A DNA stretch of 64,000 nt from Schaedlerella arabinosiphila (lineage in GTDB: Bacteria; Bacillota; Clostridia; Lachnospirales; Lachnospiraceae). Each line of letters opens with the position of its first letter. Within the stretch, counting starts at the first letter, position 1. Below the pieces are notes generated by a model. That model did no database searches. It was not told the origin of the DNA and worked only from the letters and a program-made list of their open reading frames with translations. Location of the stretch: contig NZ_RHJS01000002.1 in NCBI RefSeq assembly GCF_003885045.1, positions 4,022,501-4,086,500 of the forward strand. The letters run 5' to 3'. Below are positions 1-7,579 of this stretch, in pieces. A program made the translations under genes and the position numbers.

Positions 1-3000
1 GCACTCGACGCTTCACTCTTATCTAATGTATCGCTAACGGCAATCGCTTGAACAGTTGTCGTATCACTAATAGAAAATTGATCCGTGTATAAAGTACTAC
101 TTTCAGTAGGCACACTGCCATTTGTAGTATAATAAATCTTCATCCCTGGCATATTCGTGGGATATGTGAGTACTACATTTGCCCGACCTCGGAATGTAGT
201 ACCGCCAGTAGCCAATTCAATAATAGGTGACTTAGCCGTCAGCCTCTTTGTAGTCACTTCTGCCGATGCTGTACCCTCACTTTCTTTATGTGTAGCTGTT
301 TCCGCATATTTTATATACGCAACATATTTTGTACCTGGCAGACACCCTTCAAATGTATTGGAAGGACCATATGTCGCTCCGCCATCGAAGCTATAAAGGT
401 AACGACCCTCTTCTACTGGAGTTACAGTTGCTGTAAAGGTTTCTCCATCTGCATTTGGTTCCTCACTAATTGTTAATTCACAGGCTTCCGGAGGATCTTG
501 TGGTAATTTTTCAAAGTCTTCCGTGTACTGTCCTGGTGATGTGCTCTTTGCAACATTCTTTGTACCGTCTGTATAAGCATAAAATGTATGTGTACTCCCT
601 GGTTCAATGCCATCGAACACACCTACTGGCGTTAACACTTCCGGCTTTTCCGGATCTAGTGATATCCACTGACCTTTTACAGTCCAAACTGTCGGATCAG
701 CTACATTTGGATTTTCTGCATCCATACAGAACCAAACATCACACGTTGGATCTATAACATCCTCTTTCGGATTGTTGCCAGCCACAGTTACATTATGTGT
801 AAATTTAGTAGGATCACTTTGACTCACCCCATAAAAACCATCCAAACTAAGTACTGGTGCATCACGTTGAATAATCTCTATTTCACCAGTCAATATATGT
901 GAATCCAAAGTATATGTTCCATCTATAGAATAGTTACCTCCTTTAGGACCGGAAAGATACTGATTAGTCAATGTCACTTGGGTATAAGTACCTACATCCG
1001 GAAAACCTATTGTTCCAGTAATTGCAGACGGATCAACTACAATATCGTCTTTATTCTTTTTATCTTCATCTCGAACATTCGTCAAATCTACTTTTAAATC
1101 AATAATCTTAACATCTGTAGTTCCATTATATTTCCTTTGGCTCTCAGCAGTAATACTGGTAACCGCTAATGGTATTCTTTTAATTTCATATTCTGCCGTC
1201 GCTGAACCAGTAAAATTTCCTTTTCCAGTAACTGTTACAATAATCTTCCCTGCACTAGTAAAGTCTTCCCCTCTAGAATATTCCACTGTATAATCGGTAT
1301 CTGGAACTTTACCATCTACATTTTCATCAGTTTTTATACTTTCTAATGTAACTTCTACTGACGTAGGCTTATGTTCTTTTCCATCATACATGAAAGAATT
1401 AATTCCATTTGCGAACTTAAGATCCACTTTAGCATTTTCAAATGATGCTGGTTTTATATTATATGAAACAACAATTGGATCTCCCGTCAAATTGCCATCA
1501 CTAATTGGATTAATTTGGATCTCGCCTTTTCCTGCATTTTTATTCTTACCTTCTGGCAATTTCCAACTGTAATCTTTACTATTCAATGTACGACCATCAT
1601 ATGTCAAGTCAAACTTAAACCCATCTCCTTTTGTATAATCTCTACCAATATACTCCTTATCTTCCATTTGTTCAGGTGCTACCTTACACTCTTTAATATC
1701 TCGAGGCAACACAGTAAATTTTCCCACTGCATCTGCGCACCCTGCTTTTGAAAAACGAACTTCATAGTCTCCTGCATCTATAATCTGAGGTTTTTCCCCT
1801 TCTAATGGATCACCATTTCTTTTATAGGTTATCTTCCATCCAGTTGAATCAACAGCAAATTCTTTATTTAAGCTCTCATTTCTTCTCGTCTTTGCAATCG
1901 TATAAACTTTTGAGCTCAAATCAGCTCCTGTATAAACTTGCGATGGTGTAGTCGCTTTAATATCTTCACTCTGAAGTATCACCTTTAAATTCAATGTATC
2001 CTTAAGAATTGCACCTTCTTCTTTCGTCACTTTATCAGCATTAACAAGGGTACCATCTCCTGTAATTTCACCACGGAATGTCCAACCAGTCAATTTTGAA
2101 GGTATAGTTACAGACGCTGGATCAAAAATAGATAAGACCTGCCCTTTTTGTAACTTAAAATTATCTGGCATAATTGCTTTATTGTATGCAATACACACAT
2201 TACCAGTTAAAATATTGCCCTGATCATCCTTTGTAGCCGTGGTCCATATCAAACCATTAAACGTATCTGTATTAATGTCTGGATTCAAGCCATTCGTTAC
2301 AACCTCAATGCTATTTCCTTCATTAGATGTTAGCTTTTCTGATAAAATTCCATATGACTGAGCGCCATTATTTTTTCCTCTTCCTCCCCAAGCCACTACT
2401 TGCTTATTGTCAACGTTAATCGCAATTGTACCACTAACATTTCCACCACTACCTGAGCCAATTCCAGGTGCACCTTTCGCCCTTTCATCAGAGTCACCAG
2501 CATTACCGTCACCACCTATGGCAGTCACATCACCACCATTTATTGTAATTGTTCCTGCACCACCTGCGCCATATCCACCAATTCCTGCGCCTCCTGCGCC
2601 TCCTGTAGCCTTAATTGTGCCACTTTCAATAGTAATATTTCCTGCTGTAACAGTATCCGCAACACCATCGCCTCCAATTCCTGCTCCTCCATAAGGCGAA
2701 CTTACCGTTAAAGAAGCACCTGGTTCACCCTCTTTAATCGTCAATGATGCTGAATCTGGAACTGCAATTCCAGCTCTCGTACGAGCACTTGTTAAAGTAT
2801 TATTCCCTTTTAAAGTTAAGTTTACTTCTGCCTTTTTCCCTATGTCCAATGCAGAAGGCCGTTGGGCATCATCAGTAATGTTACTCAAATCTATATTTAC
2901 ATTATTCATTATAATATCGTGCTTGCCACTTTCAACTTTAATCCCCCATTCAACGCTATCCGTTCCTGTTCCAGTAATCGTATGGCCTTCGCATCCAGAA

Positions 3001-3221
3001 GTCCCACATGATGTTATAGTATCTATTCCAGCCTTCTCCCAATAATATCCCTCATCTGTCAATATCAAATTGCCGTTACCATTTCCTGCTCGTTGACTTG
3101 TCTGAACAGTCTGTGCTGCTTCCACCCCCAGCGGCACAAAAAACGATGCCACAACCGCCGTCATTGCCATCGCCAGAACTTTCCCCTTTATTCTCTTTTG
3201 AATCACTCTATCCTTGATCAT
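1..3221 (-). CDS. Large secreted surface protein: beta-helix, YDG/MBG-type, FN3-like and chitobiase-like repeats (partial at 3' end)
   Basis: Open from ATG 3221 to the window edge (1073 codons); the C-terminus and any wall-anchor motif are not visible. A stop at 3234-3236 excludes earlier ATGs, and GAGG lies ten bases upstream. Residues 1-35 form a signal peptide, probably cut at VEA|AQ. About 60-275 is a Gly-rich right-handed beta-helix with repeated AGIGG motifs and short ITI/ITINGG strands, like the carbohydrate-binding beta-helix (Cthe_2159-type) of clostridial surface proteins. Then come Ig-like modules carrying VYTGADL, YDGRTL, YDGKEH and KYNGTTD, typical of MBG/YDG domains (about 440-800). 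An FN3-like module lies near 910-985, and a chitobiase C-terminal-like repeat (IYYTTNGSVPTESSTLY) near 1020-1065. It is probably an adhesin or glycan-binding exoprotein. The ligand is unknown and no catalytic domain is seen. Confidence 0.85.
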   Translation of the reverse strand, partial: MIKDRVIQKRIKGKVLAMAMTAVVASFFVPLGVEAAQTVQTSQRAGNGNGNLILTDEGYYWEKAGIDTITSCGTSGCEGHTITGTGTDSVEWGIKVESGKHDIIMNNVNIDLSNITDDAQRPSALDIGKKAEVNLTLKGNNTLTSARTRAGIAVPDSASLTIKEGEPGASLTVSSPYGGAGIGGDGVADTVTAGNITIESGTIKATGGAGGAGIGGYGAGGAGTITINGGDVTAIGGDGNAGDSDERAKGAPGIGSGSGGNVSGTIAINVDNKQVVAWGGRGKNNGAQSYGILSEKLTSNEGNSIEVVTNGLNPDINTDTFNGLIWTTATKDDQGNILTGNVCIAYNKAIMPDNFKLQKGQVLSIFDPASVTIPSKLTGWTFRGEITGDGTLVNADKVTKEEGAILKDTLNLKVILQSEDIKATTPSQVYTGADLSSKVYTIAKTRRNESLNKEFAVDSTGWKITYKRNGDPLEGEKPQIIDAGDYEVRFSKAGCADAVGKFTVLPRDIKECKVAPEQMEDKEYIGRDYTKGDGFKFDLTYDGRTLNSKDYSWKLPEGKNKNAGKGEIQINPISDGNLTGDPIVVSYNIKPASFENAKVDLKFANGINSFMYDGKEHKPTSVEVTLESIKTDENVDGKVPDTDYTVEYSRGEDFTSAGKIIVTVTGKGNFTGSATAEYEIKRIPLAVTSITAESQRKYNGTTDVKIIDLKVDLTNVRDEDKKNKDDIVVDPSAITGTIGFPDVGTYTQVTLTNQYLSGPKGGNYSIDGTYTLDSHILTGEIEIIQRDAPVLSLDGFYGVSQSDPTKFTHNVTVAGNNPKEDVIDPTCDVWFCMDAENPNVADPTVWTVKGQWISLDPEKPEVLTPVGVFDGIEPGSTHTFYAYTDGTKNVAKSTSPGQYTEDFEKLPQDPPEACELTISEEPNADGETFTATVTPVEEGRYLYSFDGGATYGPSNTFEGCLPGTKYVAYIKYAETATHKESEGTASAEVTTKRLTAKSPIIELATGGTTFRGRANVVLTYPTNMPGMKIYYTTNGSVPTESSTLYTDQFSISDTTTVQAIAVSDTLDKSEASS

Positions 3222-3268
3222 CTCTACACATCCTCATAATCCTATTATTTAAAACCCTTACTAGTTTC

Positions 3269-3297
3269 AGTATAGTGCAAAAGTCCACAAAATTCAA
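3269..3297 (-). promoter_or_regulatory. Sigma-70-type promoter of the surface-protein gene
   Basis: Reading the minus strand, TTGAAT (3297-3292), a 17-base spacer and TATACT (3274-3269) lie about 50 bases upstream of the ATG at 3221. The predicted leader is short and AT-rich. Not tested. Confidence 0.6.
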
Positions 3298-3335
3298 CGT
3301 TTTTATCCATAAATCACGGAAACTTAATATGATTC

Positions 3336-3470
3336 CTGCAGCCATGCACTTTCCCCCACGGCATCCGAACCGGTAAGCCACGATTTTGAATATCCGGCTC
3401 CTCTCTGCCAGGCAGCTTAAGGTGGGCCGGAAACGCCGCAGTTTCCAATCGGCAAAGCCGTGAACTGCAG
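3336..3470. repeat. GC-rich patch with inverted repeats, possible palindromic-element relic
   Basis: The gap from 3298 to 3687 holds no convincing gene. Inside it, a GC-rich block bounded by CTGCAG at both ends (3336-3341, 3465-3470) contains the hairpin GGAAAC/GTTTCC and the string GCCGTGAACTG. That string recurs at the right end of the 148-bp palindromic elements at 5955 and 8707. It lies upstream of the predicted surface-gene promoter, so it is not obviously a leader RNA. It could be a decayed mobile palindrome or an unrecognised structured RNA. The rest of the gap is AT-rich with nothing recognisable. Confidence 0.35.
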
Positions 3471-3687
3471 CAAACATCTTTTATTTTTATGGACATCCAA
3501 TAGCAGCCCCTCCCTTATATTTATCAGATATTTCTCCGCAACGGGCAAACTATTCGTATATTAGTTATCGACTATATCCCATATTTTGATAAGCATTCTT
3601 TTCTAACTTAATCTTCCAAATTTGCCAATCATAAAGACCGGCAACTGAAAGGGGTCGGTGCCTTTTCTGCATGTCCGTCTTCCATAC

Positions 3688-4161
3688 TTAATATTCTTTA
3701 AAAAGCTTCCGTACTGCTGCCTCGTCATAATCCCTGATCCGTTTCAGCGGGATGCCAGCTGCCTTGAATGCACGGTCTTTGAAAAGATCCTTTTCTTTTG
3801 CTTTTTCCGTGTCATGGGAACTGTCATCCAATTCCAGCGCAAAATACACCTGGAAATCTTCATCGCAGATCACAAAGTCCACATGCTTCTGCGATATCTT
3901 TGCAAAATACTTCATATAATGCTTTTTGTCGGTGACTTCCATCAGGTCCTTGAGCCCGATCTTAGGGCAGATCAGGAATCCCTTTTTGTATGCTTCTTCC
4001 CGAAGGAGCACATAAAACTTATACTCCCGCTTCGTAAGGAGCGGCCGTGCCCGGTAAGGATAGGACTTTTTTTCAAAGTACCATATCAAAAAAATGATGA
4101 CCGCCGCGAGCAGCAGCACAACAGACAGGCACAGCCCCAGATCCAGGCGTACTTGTTTCAT
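3688..4161 (-). CDS. DUF2726 family membrane-anchored protein
   Basis: 157 residues. Residues 9-29 form one transmembrane segment, and the rest is a cytoplasmic DUF2726 domain. That family has a restriction-endonuclease-like core; here the matching positions look like D95 (VDFVICD), E110 with D112/D113 (ALELDDSSHD), and a following KDLFKDRAF helix. Nuclease activity is inferred from the family fold, not shown. It lies just downstream of a small XRE regulator on the same strand, and upstream of the Rpn array, another PD-(D/E)XK family. A long ORF on the opposite strand here is a shadow. Confidence 0.75.
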   Translation of the reverse strand: MKQVRLDLGLCLSVVLLLAAVIIFLIWYFEKKSYPYRARPLLTKREYKFYVLLREEAYKKGFLICPKIGLKDLMEVTDKKHYMKYFAKISQKHVDFVICDEDFQVYFALELDDSSHDTEKAKEKDLFKDRAFKAAGIPLKRIRDYDEAAVRKLFKEY

Positions 4162-4213
4162 ATCTTACCCTTTCTTTTGTATCCGTTCCTGTTCTGAACG
4201 GCGGATTCGCCCT

Positions 4214-4417
4214 TCAATTCGTATCCTCTTCATAGATAAAAATGTCCTCTATGTGCATTCCGAAGTATCGCGCAATCTTAAACGCAAGCTGAATAGACGG
4301 GTTGTATCTGCCGTTTTCCAAAGATCCGATTGTCTGTCTTGATACCTGCAGCGCGGTGGCAAGCTCTTCCTGCTTGATGCCCTGCGCTTTCCGCAATTTT
4401 TCTAAGTGGTTTTTCAT
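4214..4417 (-). CDS. Small XRE-family HTH transcriptional regulator
   Basis: 67 residues starting MKNHLEKLRK, the usual start for this compact family. An ATG nine bases earlier (4426) and longer starts are possible; GGAAAG sits three bases before 4426 and twelve before 4417, so the start is not settled. The whole protein is a helix-turn-helix fold: KQEELATALQVSRQTIGSLE is the HTH core, followed by NGRYNPSIQLAFKIA and an acidic tail. Such single-domain regulators often control adjacent genes. Candidates are the DUF2726 gene 52 bases downstream and the divergent Rpn array. The target is inferred only from position. Confidence 0.85.
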   Translation of the reverse strand: MKNHLEKLRKAQGIKQEELATALQVSRQTIGSLENGRYNPSIQLAFKIARYFGMHIEDIFIYEEDTN

Positions 4418-4592
4418 AATATTCATGTACTTTCCATTTACATTCCCGGATTGCCGTATCATTCCGGGCTTTTCGAAGCCCACCGCATTTTCCGGAAGTT
4501 CCGGGTTCTCACATTATACCACGCGAAACAGGATATTCGCAACCTCCCAAATGGCGGTGTGAAAGATTTTTATTGAGGGCGTTACATAACTA

Positions 4593-4621
4593 TTTACTTT
4601 CACTGCCCTGTCTGTTATACT
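4593..4621 (+). promoter_or_regulatory. Promoter of rpn copy 1 (extended -10)
   Basis: TTTACT (4593-4598), 17 bases, TATACT (4616-4621), with TG one base before the -10 (extended -10). The same hexamers and spacing recur at 6142-6170, 7429-7457, 8894-8922 and 10254-10282 in front of the other copies, which supports function. Sequence similarity between copy 1 and the others begins at about 4590, just before the -35. Confidence 0.7.
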
Positions 4622-4743
4622 TGTCATGTGAAAACCTATCGGACGCCATTCCGGCTGTCCGGCAATTCTGGCATCTCGCCGTATTTCACAGCAATTGAAA
4701 CCCATTGGTTTATACTTTATTTTAAAGAAAGGATGGATCATCT
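4622..4743 (+). promoter_or_regulatory. Conserved structured 5' leader of rpn copy 1
   Basis: About 120 bases between the -10 and the ATG, kept in all five copies. An outer stem pairs TGTGAAA (4627-4633) with TTTCACA (4684-4690); inside it CGGAC pairs with GTCCG. The outer stem would start right at the expected 5' end of the mRNA. After it come AAAGGATGG and the start codon. It may stabilise or regulate the mRNA; no riboswitch class is recognised. There is no gene in the rest of 4418-4592. Confidence 0.45.
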
Positions 4744-5808
4744 ATGTCTGCAAAAAACAAACCTGGCAGCTCGATGCTGTGGGATGAGATTCTCAAAGCC
4801 ATTGTAGATGCCATGCCGGAACAGCTTTTTCCCCTCTTTAAGGAACTCTATGGAAAAGAGTATCCAAGAGGGACACCGATCACCCTGCTGGCTACTGAGT
4901 CTTCCACTTATCGGGAGAATCCGGATGCGCCGCCGGGTTCCCGACTATGCGATATCGCGCTTTTGGTAAACGGCACGGACTATTATCATCTGGAATGCCA
5001 GATGCGCAACGACCAGGATATGGTCATCCGAATGGTCGCTTATGATCTGCATTTTGCCATGCAGCACACTACCTCCGGGGAACAAAATCTGGACGGCCTG
5101 GTCATGCGCTTCCCCCGCTCTGCCGTCATTTATCCGGAGAAGAACAACCGGATTCCGGATGCTCTGCGCTGCCGCATCATTTTTCAGGATGGAAGCGAAC
5201 ATATTTACCAGATCCCTACTGTCAGAATCCAGTCCTATTCCCTGGAGGAGATTCAGGAAAAGCACCTGAACCTTTTTCTACCATACGTTCTGCTCCGGCT
5301 GCGTCCCCGGTTGAATCCGAAAAGGAAGTTTCCTTTGACAAAAAATGAATTGACAGCCTTTGTTGACAAGGTTATGATAATACTAAAAGATGAAGTGGAA
5401 CAGGGATATTTGACAGAGCAGGAATATGACGATTATGTGAACCTGTTCCGCCGTGCCGCTGAAAAAATATTTGAGAAGCATGCTGATTTTTACGAGGAGG
5501 TGGATCGTATGACGAAGCCATTGATTGAACTGCCAAGTGTACTTCAAAAGCGTCTGTATGCGGAGATTGACAGTTTGAATGCGAATAAAAAAGCATTGAT
5601 TGCGGATAATGAGACGCTGCTTGCTAATAACGAGACATTAATTGCGGATAATGAAATGCTGACTGCGGATAATGAGATGCTAACTGCGGATAATGAGATG
5701 CTGACTATCGACCGAAACGCCCTGGCCGTTGAACTCGCTGACAAAAACGCAGAGCTTGCCCGCATGAGAGCTTTATTAGAGCAACATCACATTCCGGTAA
5801 ATGCTTAA
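4744..5808 (+). CDS. Rpn family nuclease (PDDEXK_2), tandem copy 1
   Basis: 354 residues. The N-terminal region matches the Rpn/PDDEXK_2 group ('recombination-promoting nuclease/putative transposase'): D70 in LCDIALLV and E84-x-Q86 in YHLECQM give the D-(X13)-ExQ active-site pattern. A helical middle (SLEEIQEKHLNLFLPYVLL) and an EVEQGYLTEQEYDDYV helix follow. From M256 the C-terminal domain is a coiled coil built of 7-residue units (ADNETLL, ANNETLI, then ADNEMLT three times), ending HHIPVNA. It is the first of five tandem copies, and it has its own promoter, leader and terminator. E. coli Rpn proteins are DNases and antiphage toxins; the role here is inferred. It is not a transposase by any evidence seen here, since the gene has no inverted-repeat ends of its own. 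Confidence 0.85.
   Translation: MSAKNKPGSSMLWDEILKAIVDAMPEQLFPLFKELYGKEYPRGTPITLLATESSTYRENPDAPPGSRLCDIALLVNGTDYYHLECQMRNDQDMVIRMVAYDLHFAMQHTTSGEQNLDGLVMRFPRSAVIYPEKNNRIPDALRCRIIFQDGSEHIYQIPTVRIQSYSLEEIQEKHLNLFLPYVLLRLRPRLNPKRKFPLTKNELTAFVDKVMIILKDEVEQGYLTEQEYDDYVNLFRRAAEKIFEKHADFYEEVDRMTKPLIELPSVLQKRLYAEIDSLNANKKALIADNETLLANNETLIADNEMLTADNEMLTADNEMLTIDRNALAVELADKNAELARMRALLEQHHIPVNA
5509..5808 (+). CDS. Predicted intragenic C-terminal protein of rpn copy 1 (RpnS-like antitoxin)
   Basis: In frame inside copy 1, GAGGAGG (5494-5500) sits eight bases before ATG 5509, ideal for internal initiation. The product would be 99 residues (MTKPLIELPSVLQKR, then the heptad coiled coil). In E. coli, Rpn C-terminal domains are translated separately (RpnS) and block the full-length toxic nuclease. 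The same arrangement here is inferred from the ribosome-binding site and the domain boundary. Confidence 0.55.
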   Translation: MTKPLIELPSVLQKRLYAEIDSLNANKKALIADNETLLANNETLIADNEMLTADNEMLTADNEMLTIDRNALAVELADKNAELARMRALLEQHHIPVNA

Positions 5809-5833
5809 TTCTTCTCAGGACTTATCATTTTAT

Positions 5834-5917
5834 GGGGGATGTTTCAGAAGAAACACATCCCCCAGCAGCAACAGGAGCCGGCACTCCGGAACACTTTAAG
5901 CGCCGGCTTTATTTTTA
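5834..5917 (+). terminator. Double hairpin and terminator after rpn copy 1
   Basis: A first stem GGGGGATGTTTC with its complement (5834-5863) is followed by AGCCGGC (5876-5882) pairing with GCCGGCT (5902-5908) and a T-rich tail. Copies 2-4 have the same hairpins: the terminator stems are at 7319-7360, 8628-8669 and 10135-10176. In copy 2 the first stem is weakened (GAAGGATG). Confidence 0.75.
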
Positions 5918-5954
5918 TGACCGTTATTGCTCACACCTACAGTGTTGCCAGTAA

Positions 5955-6102
5955 GTTACTGTTCACGGTGCTTTGCACTCTGCTGCAAGGCATCCGGCCA
6001 GTAAAATAGCGGTTGCGTGCATCCAGCCCCTCGCCGTCAGGTGACTTTTCAATGGGCTGGATGCCGTTACAGTTCGCGGCCGGTTAGGCCGTGAACTGTA
6101 AC
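5955..6102. mobile_element. 148-bp MITE-like palindromic element
   Basis: The ends are 14-base inverted repeats with one mismatch: GTTACTGTTCACGG (5955-5968) and CCGTGAACTGTAAC (6089-6102). The direct repeat GCCAGTAA flanks it on both sides (5947-5954, 6103-6110), like a target-site duplication. The corresponding spacer between copies 2 and 3 lacks the element and has a single GCCAGT. The right end (6066-6102) is itself a long palindrome around GGTTA. It has no coding capacity. The rest of the 483-bp spacer holds the copy-1 terminator and the copy-2 promoter and leader. Confidence 0.6.
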
Positions 6103-6141
6103 GCCAGTAACTGTCGTGCGTAAAAACTGGAATAGTGACTA

Positions 6142-6170
6142 TTTACTTTCTCTGCCCTGTCTGTTATACT
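6142..6170 (+). promoter_or_regulatory. Promoter of rpn copy 2
   Basis: TTTACT, 17 bases, TATACT with extended TG, as in copy 1. The leader from 6171 to 6291 carries the same TGTGAAA/TTTCACA stem. The flank GGAATAGTGACTA is shared with copies 3 and 4. Confidence 0.7.
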
Positions 6171-6291
6171 TGTCATGTGAAAACCTATCGGACGCCTTTC
6201 CGGCTGTCCGGCAATTCTGGCAGCTCGCCATATTTCACAGCAATTGAAACCCATTGGTTTATACTTTATTTAAAGAAAGGATGGATCATCT

Positions 6292-7251
6292 ATGTCTGCA
6301 AAAAACAAACCTGGCAGCTCAATGCTGTGGGATGAGATTCTCAAAGCCATCGTGGATGCCATGCCGGAACAGCTTTTTCCCCTCTTTAAGGAACTCTATG
6401 GAAAAGAGTATCCAAGAGGGACACCAATCACCCTGCTGGCCACGGAATCTTCCACTTACCGGGAGAACCCGGATGCGCCGCCGGGTTCTCGCCTGTGTGA
6501 TATCGCGCTTTTGGTAAACGGCACAGACTATTATCATCTGGAATGCCAGATGCGCAACGACCAGGATATGGTCATCCGCATGGTCGCTTATGATCTGCAT
6601 TTTGCCATGCAGCACACCACCTCCGGGGAACAGAACCCGGACGGCCTGGTCATGCGCTTCCCCCGCTCTGCCGTCATTTATCCGGAGAAGAACAGCCGGA
6701 TTCCGGATGTTCTGCGCTGCCGCATCATTTTTCAGGACGGAAGCGAACATATTTACCAGATCCCCACTGTCAGAATCCAGTCCTATTCCCTGGAGGAGAT
6801 CCAGGAAAAGCACCTGAACCTTTTTCTACCCTACGTTCTGCTCCGGCTGCGTCCCCGGTTGAATCCGAAAAGGAAGTTTCCTTTGACAAAAAATGAATTG
6901 ACAGCCTTTGTTGACAAGGTTATGATAATACTAAAGGATGAAGTGGAACAGGGATATTTGACAGAGCAGGAATATGACGATTATGTGAACCTGTTCCGCC
7001 GTGCCGCCGAAAAAATATTTGAGAAACATGCCGATTTTCGAAGAGAGGTGGATCGTATGACGAAACCATTGATTGAACTGCCAAGTGTACTTCAAAAGCG
7101 ATTGATTGCGGATAATGAGAGGTTGCTTGCTAATAATGAGATGCTGACCGCCGATAATGAGATGCTGACTGTCGAACTTGCTGACAAAAATGCAGAGCTT
7201 GCTCGCATGAGATCATTACTAGAGCAACATCACATTCCGGTAAATGCTTAA
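6292..7251 (+). CDS. Rpn family nuclease, tandem copy 2
   Basis: 319 residues, near-identical to copy 1 over the nuclease part (D70, E84, Q86 kept). It differs at the junction, FRREVDRM instead of FYEEVDRM, and lacks the YAEIDSLNANKKA stretch. The coiled coil is short: ADNERLL, ANNEMLT, ADNEMLT, then VELADKNAEL. It has its own promoter and terminator. The length difference lies almost wholly in the C-terminal repeat domain. Confidence 0.85.
   Translation: MSAKNKPGSSMLWDEILKAIVDAMPEQLFPLFKELYGKEYPRGTPITLLATESSTYRENPDAPPGSRLCDIALLVNGTDYYHLECQMRNDQDMVIRMVAYDLHFAMQHTTSGEQNPDGLVMRFPRSAVIYPEKNSRIPDVLRCRIIFQDGSEHIYQIPTVRIQSYSLEEIQEKHLNLFLPYVLLRLRPRLNPKRKFPLTKNELTAFVDKVMIILKDEVEQGYLTEQEYDDYVNLFRRAAEKIFEKHADFRREVDRMTKPLIELPSVLQKRLIADNERLLANNEMLTADNEMLTVELADKNAELARMRSLLEQHHIPVNA
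7057..7251 (+). CDS. Predicted intragenic C-terminal protein of rpn copy 2
   Basis: GAGAGG (7043-7048) lies eight bases before an in-frame ATG at 7057, which is codon 256 as in copy 1. The product would be 64 residues, the shortest in the array. The Shine-Dalgarno is a little weaker than the GAGGAGG of copies 1 and 5. Confidence 0.5.
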   Translation: MTKPLIELPSVLQKRLIADNERLLANNEMLTADNEMLTVELADKNAELARMRSLLEQHHIPVNA

Positions 7252-7318
7252 TTCTTCTCAGGACTTATCATTTTATGAAGGATGTTTCAGAAGAAACACA
7301 TCCCCCAGCAACAACAGG

Positions 7319-7360
7319 AGCCGGCACTCCGGAACACTTTAAGCGCCGGCTTTATTTTTA
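7319..7360 (+). terminator. Terminator of rpn copy 2
   Basis: AGCCGGC pairs with GCCGGCT, followed by a T-rich run. The 328-bp gap to copy 3 is the short spacer form, without the 148-bp element, and includes the copy-3 promoter and leader. Confidence 0.7.
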
Positions 7361-7428
7361 TGACCGTTATTGCTCACACCTACAGTGTTGCCAGTCACTG
7401 TCGTGCGTAAAAACTGGAATAGTGACTA

Positions 7429-7457
7429 TTTACTTTCTCTGCCCTGTCTGTTATACT
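7429..7457 (+). promoter_or_regulatory. Promoter of rpn copy 3
   Basis: TTTACT (7429-7434), 17 bases, TATACT (7452-7457), identical in layout to the other copies. Confidence 0.7.
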
Positions 7458-7579
7458 TGTCATGTGAAAACCTATCGGACGCCTTTCCGGCTGTCCGGCA
7501 ATTCTGGCAGCTCGCCATATTTCACAGCACTTGAAACCCATTGGTTTATACTTTATTTTAAAGAAAGGATGGATTATCT

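Noticed and set aside
2407..2694. Proline-rich plus-strand ORF
   Set aside because: It is the reverse of the Gly-rich beta-helix of the large surface protein.
3330..3480. Cyclic-di-GMP riboswitch before the surface protein
   Set aside because: Some short strings look similar, but the core order and the conserved stems could not be fitted on either strand, and the promoter lies downstream of it.
3658..4197. 179-residue plus-strand ORF
   Set aside because: It lies opposite the DUF2726 gene and shows no domain or ribosome-binding site.
5641..5700. Short direct repeats that at first look like a small CRISPR array
   Set aside because: The 21-base units are adjacent without spacers and keep the reading frame of the coiled coil.
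6135..6335. 66-residue plus-strand frame over the Rpn leader, repeated at 8887-9087
   Set aside because: It begins upstream of the -35 hexamer, so the mapped promoter would not transcribe its start; it lacks a ribosome-binding site.
6319..6813. 164-residue ORFs on the minus strand inside the Rpn copies, seen again at 9071-9565 and shorter at 4945 and 7796
   Set aside because: They are conserved only because the sense-strand gene is duplicated, have no ribosome-binding site, and read through the catalytic region in the opposite frame.
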